DNA of 5,894 nucleotides from the NCBI GenBank assembly GCA_016786525.1, contig JAEUVW010000221.1:1-5894 (forward strand), read 5' to 3'. The notes under the pieces are model-generated. The model was not told the DNA's origin. It did not search any database and saw nothing but the letters and a program-made list of their open reading frames with translations. The DNA is from Chitinophagaceae bacterium. GTDB lineage: Bacteria > Bacteroidota > Bacteroidia > Chitinophagales > Chitinophagaceae. How positions within the stretch are numbered: position 1 is the stretch's first letter; each line of letters begins with the position of its first letter. The translations under genes were made by a program, and so were the position numbers. Shown in pieces: positions 4,910 to 5,894 of this stretch.

Positions 4910-5359
4910 ATGTACAATCTATTCAACCGCTACGACACAGAAGGCATCCTGCTCCGTATCGGTCAATTGCAGGCCGACGCCCCGCGCCAATGGGGCAAAA
5001 TGACCGTCAACCAGATGCTGGCGCACTGCACCTTATCCCTGGAAACGGCTATGGGGCGCAATTTCCCCAAAAGAATCTTCATCGGCCGTATCCTGGGCCC
5101 CTTCCTGAAAGCCGGTATGGTCAGCGCACGCCCCATGCCGAAAAATGCCCCTACAGACAAAACCTACCTCATCAGCGGCCAGCCGGACTTCGAACAGGAA
5201 AAGACCAAAGTGCAGGAACTGATCCGCAGCTTCTACGAGGCCGGGCCCGCGGCTTGTACCAGGCACCCGCAGGCCTTTTACGGCAAAATGAGTGCCGAAG
5301 AGCATGCCATCATGCAGTGGAAACACTTCGATCATCATTTAAGGCAGTTTGGTGCGTAA
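4910..5359 (+). CDS. DUF1569 protein, DinB-like four-helix fold
   Basis: The protein is 149 aa from ATG 4910, near the usual family length of about 150. A TTG start at 4889 is rejected because it overlaps a promoter-like box. Family features are Q-W-G-K-M-T-V-N-Q-M-L-A-H-C (27-40), G-R-I-L-G-P in the middle, a P-T-D-K segment, H-P-Q-A-F-Y-G-K-M-S-A-E-E, and the C-terminal H-F-D-H-H-L-R-Q-F-G. H39 together with H139 and H143 (H-x3-H) matches the three-histidine metal site of DinB/YfiT-like proteins. Many DinB-like proteins are metal-dependent thiol transferases or of unknown function; no reaction can be assigned here. Cytoplasmic. The next gene starts 9 nt after its stop, so the two are probably co-transcribed. 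Confidence 0.93.
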   Translation: MYNLFNRYDTEGILLRIGQLQADAPRQWGKMTVNQMLAHCTLSLETAMGRNFPKRIFIGRILGPFLKAGMVSARPMPKNAPTDKTYLISGQPDFEQEKTKVQELIRSFYEAGPAACTRHPQAFYGKMSAEEHAIMQWKHFDHHLRQFGA

Positions 5360-5368
5360 TATTGAAGT

Positions 5369-5894
5369 ATGGGACAGGTACAAAAGGATACAGAACAATT
5401 TCAGCCCGAAAGCCGCAAGGCCTGGAGAAAATGGCTGCAGCAGCACCACGACAAAAAACAAGCGGTATGGCTGCTCTGCTACAAAATGAAAACAGGCGTC
5501 CCCAGCGTACGCTGGAGCGACGCAGTGGATGAAGCCCTTTGCTTCGGCTGGATCGACAGTACCCGCCGCTCGGTAGACGGGGATCGCTTTATACAATTGT
5601 TCACACGGCGCAAGCCCAACAGCCTGTGGTCAAAGATCAACAAGGAAAAAGTAGCACGGCTTACCGCTGAGGGGCAAATGACTCCGGCCGGATTGAACAG
5701 CGTAGCGCTTGCACAGCAAAACGGCTCCTGGCATCTGCTGGACGAAGTAGAGGAGATGCTGATCCCCAAAGACCTGGAAGCCGCATTCCGCAGGCATAAA
5801 GGTGCCAAAGTCTACTTCCTCGGCCTGAGCCGCACCCTCCAGAAAAGAATGCTGCAATGGCTGGTGCTGGCCAAACGCGATGAAACCCGGCAGA
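5369..5894 (+). CDS. YdeI/OmpD-associated family protein, C-terminus cut by the window end
   Basis: ATG 5369 opens a frame with no stop to the window edge, giving 175 codons of a protein usually about 190 aa long. Most of the gene is therefore present. Family motifs are W-R-K-W-L near 19-23, V-W-L-L-C-Y-K at 33-39, W-S-D-A-V-D-E-A-L-C-F-G-W-I-D-S at 49-64, F-T-R-R-K-P-N-S-L-W-S-K-I-N at 78-91, and G-x-M-T-P-A-G-L further on. YdeI-like proteins have been linked to bacteriocin or antimicrobial-peptide resistance in enterobacteria, but the biochemical role is not established. No signal peptide is visible. It lies 9 nt behind the DUF1569 gene in the same operon. Confidence 0.93.
   Translation, partial: MGQVQKDTEQFQPESRKAWRKWLQQHHDKKQAVWLLCYKMKTGVPSVRWSDAVDEALCFGWIDSTRRSVDGDRFIQLFTRRKPNSLWSKINKEKVARLTAEGQMTPAGLNSVALAQQNGSWHLLDEVEEMLIPKDLEAAFRRHKGAKVYFLGLSRTLQKRMLQWLVLAKRDETRQ

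Noticed and set aside
4867..5532. 221-codon open frame on the plus strand
   Set aside because: It runs in another frame across both the DUF1569 and YdeI genes, each of which has clear family motifs.

Overview
The window looks like chromosomal DNA from a Bacteroidota bacterium, most likely a GC-rich member of the Chitinophagaceae or a relative (inference). The main evidence is the promoter style: several gene starts are preceded by the Bacteroidota -7 element TAnnTTTG. Two of these have a TTTG -33 element exactly 20 nt upstream. Translation starts are A-rich and lack Shine-Dalgarno sequences. The protein families (AHSA1/SRPBCC, DUF1569, YdeI, DUF3050, a His-rich 'FRPPI' secreted protein) also fit this phylum. 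I see no rRNA, tRNA, CRISPR array, insertion sequence or phage gene.

Layout, left to right. (1) Minus strand, 85-495: a small secreted His/Asp/Glu-rich protein of the type that often heads Bacteroidota heavy-metal RND efflux operons. A possible next gene starts at 22 and leaves the window. (2) Minus strand, 584-1357: a DUF3050 protein of the haem-oxygenase-like fold. (3) Plus strand, 1449-1829: a four-helix membrane protein of unknown function, divergent from DUF3050 and convergent with the next pair. (4) Minus strand, 2659 down to 1824: an ArsR-type repressor overlapping an AHSA1-type SRPBCC protein by ATGA. (5) Plus strand, 2844-3347: a second AHSA1-type SRPBCC protein, divergent from arsR and closed by a strong terminator. 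(6) Plus strand, 3490-4551: a zinc-dependent alcohol dehydrogenase of the cinnamyl-alcohol-dehydrogenase/YahK type with its own promoter and terminator. (7) About 300 bp without a convincing gene. (8) Plus strand, 4910 to the right edge: a DUF1569 DinB-like protein and a YdeI/OmpD-associated protein in a two-gene operon; the latter is cut by the window end.

The best regulatory structure is the 184-bp region between arsR and the second SRPBCC gene. It holds two back-to-back, near-consensus promoters with several perfect palindromes laid over them, which suggests ArsR autoregulation and perhaps control of both SRPBCC genes. The arsR-SRPBCC junction also carries an A8 run immediately before the overlapping TGA/ATG. 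A -1 slip there would fuse the two proteins. Overall this looks like an accessory stress or small-molecule-response neighbourhood made of known families. I found no clear evidence of an entirely new system; the regulatory layout and the frameshift-capable junction are the points most worth testing.
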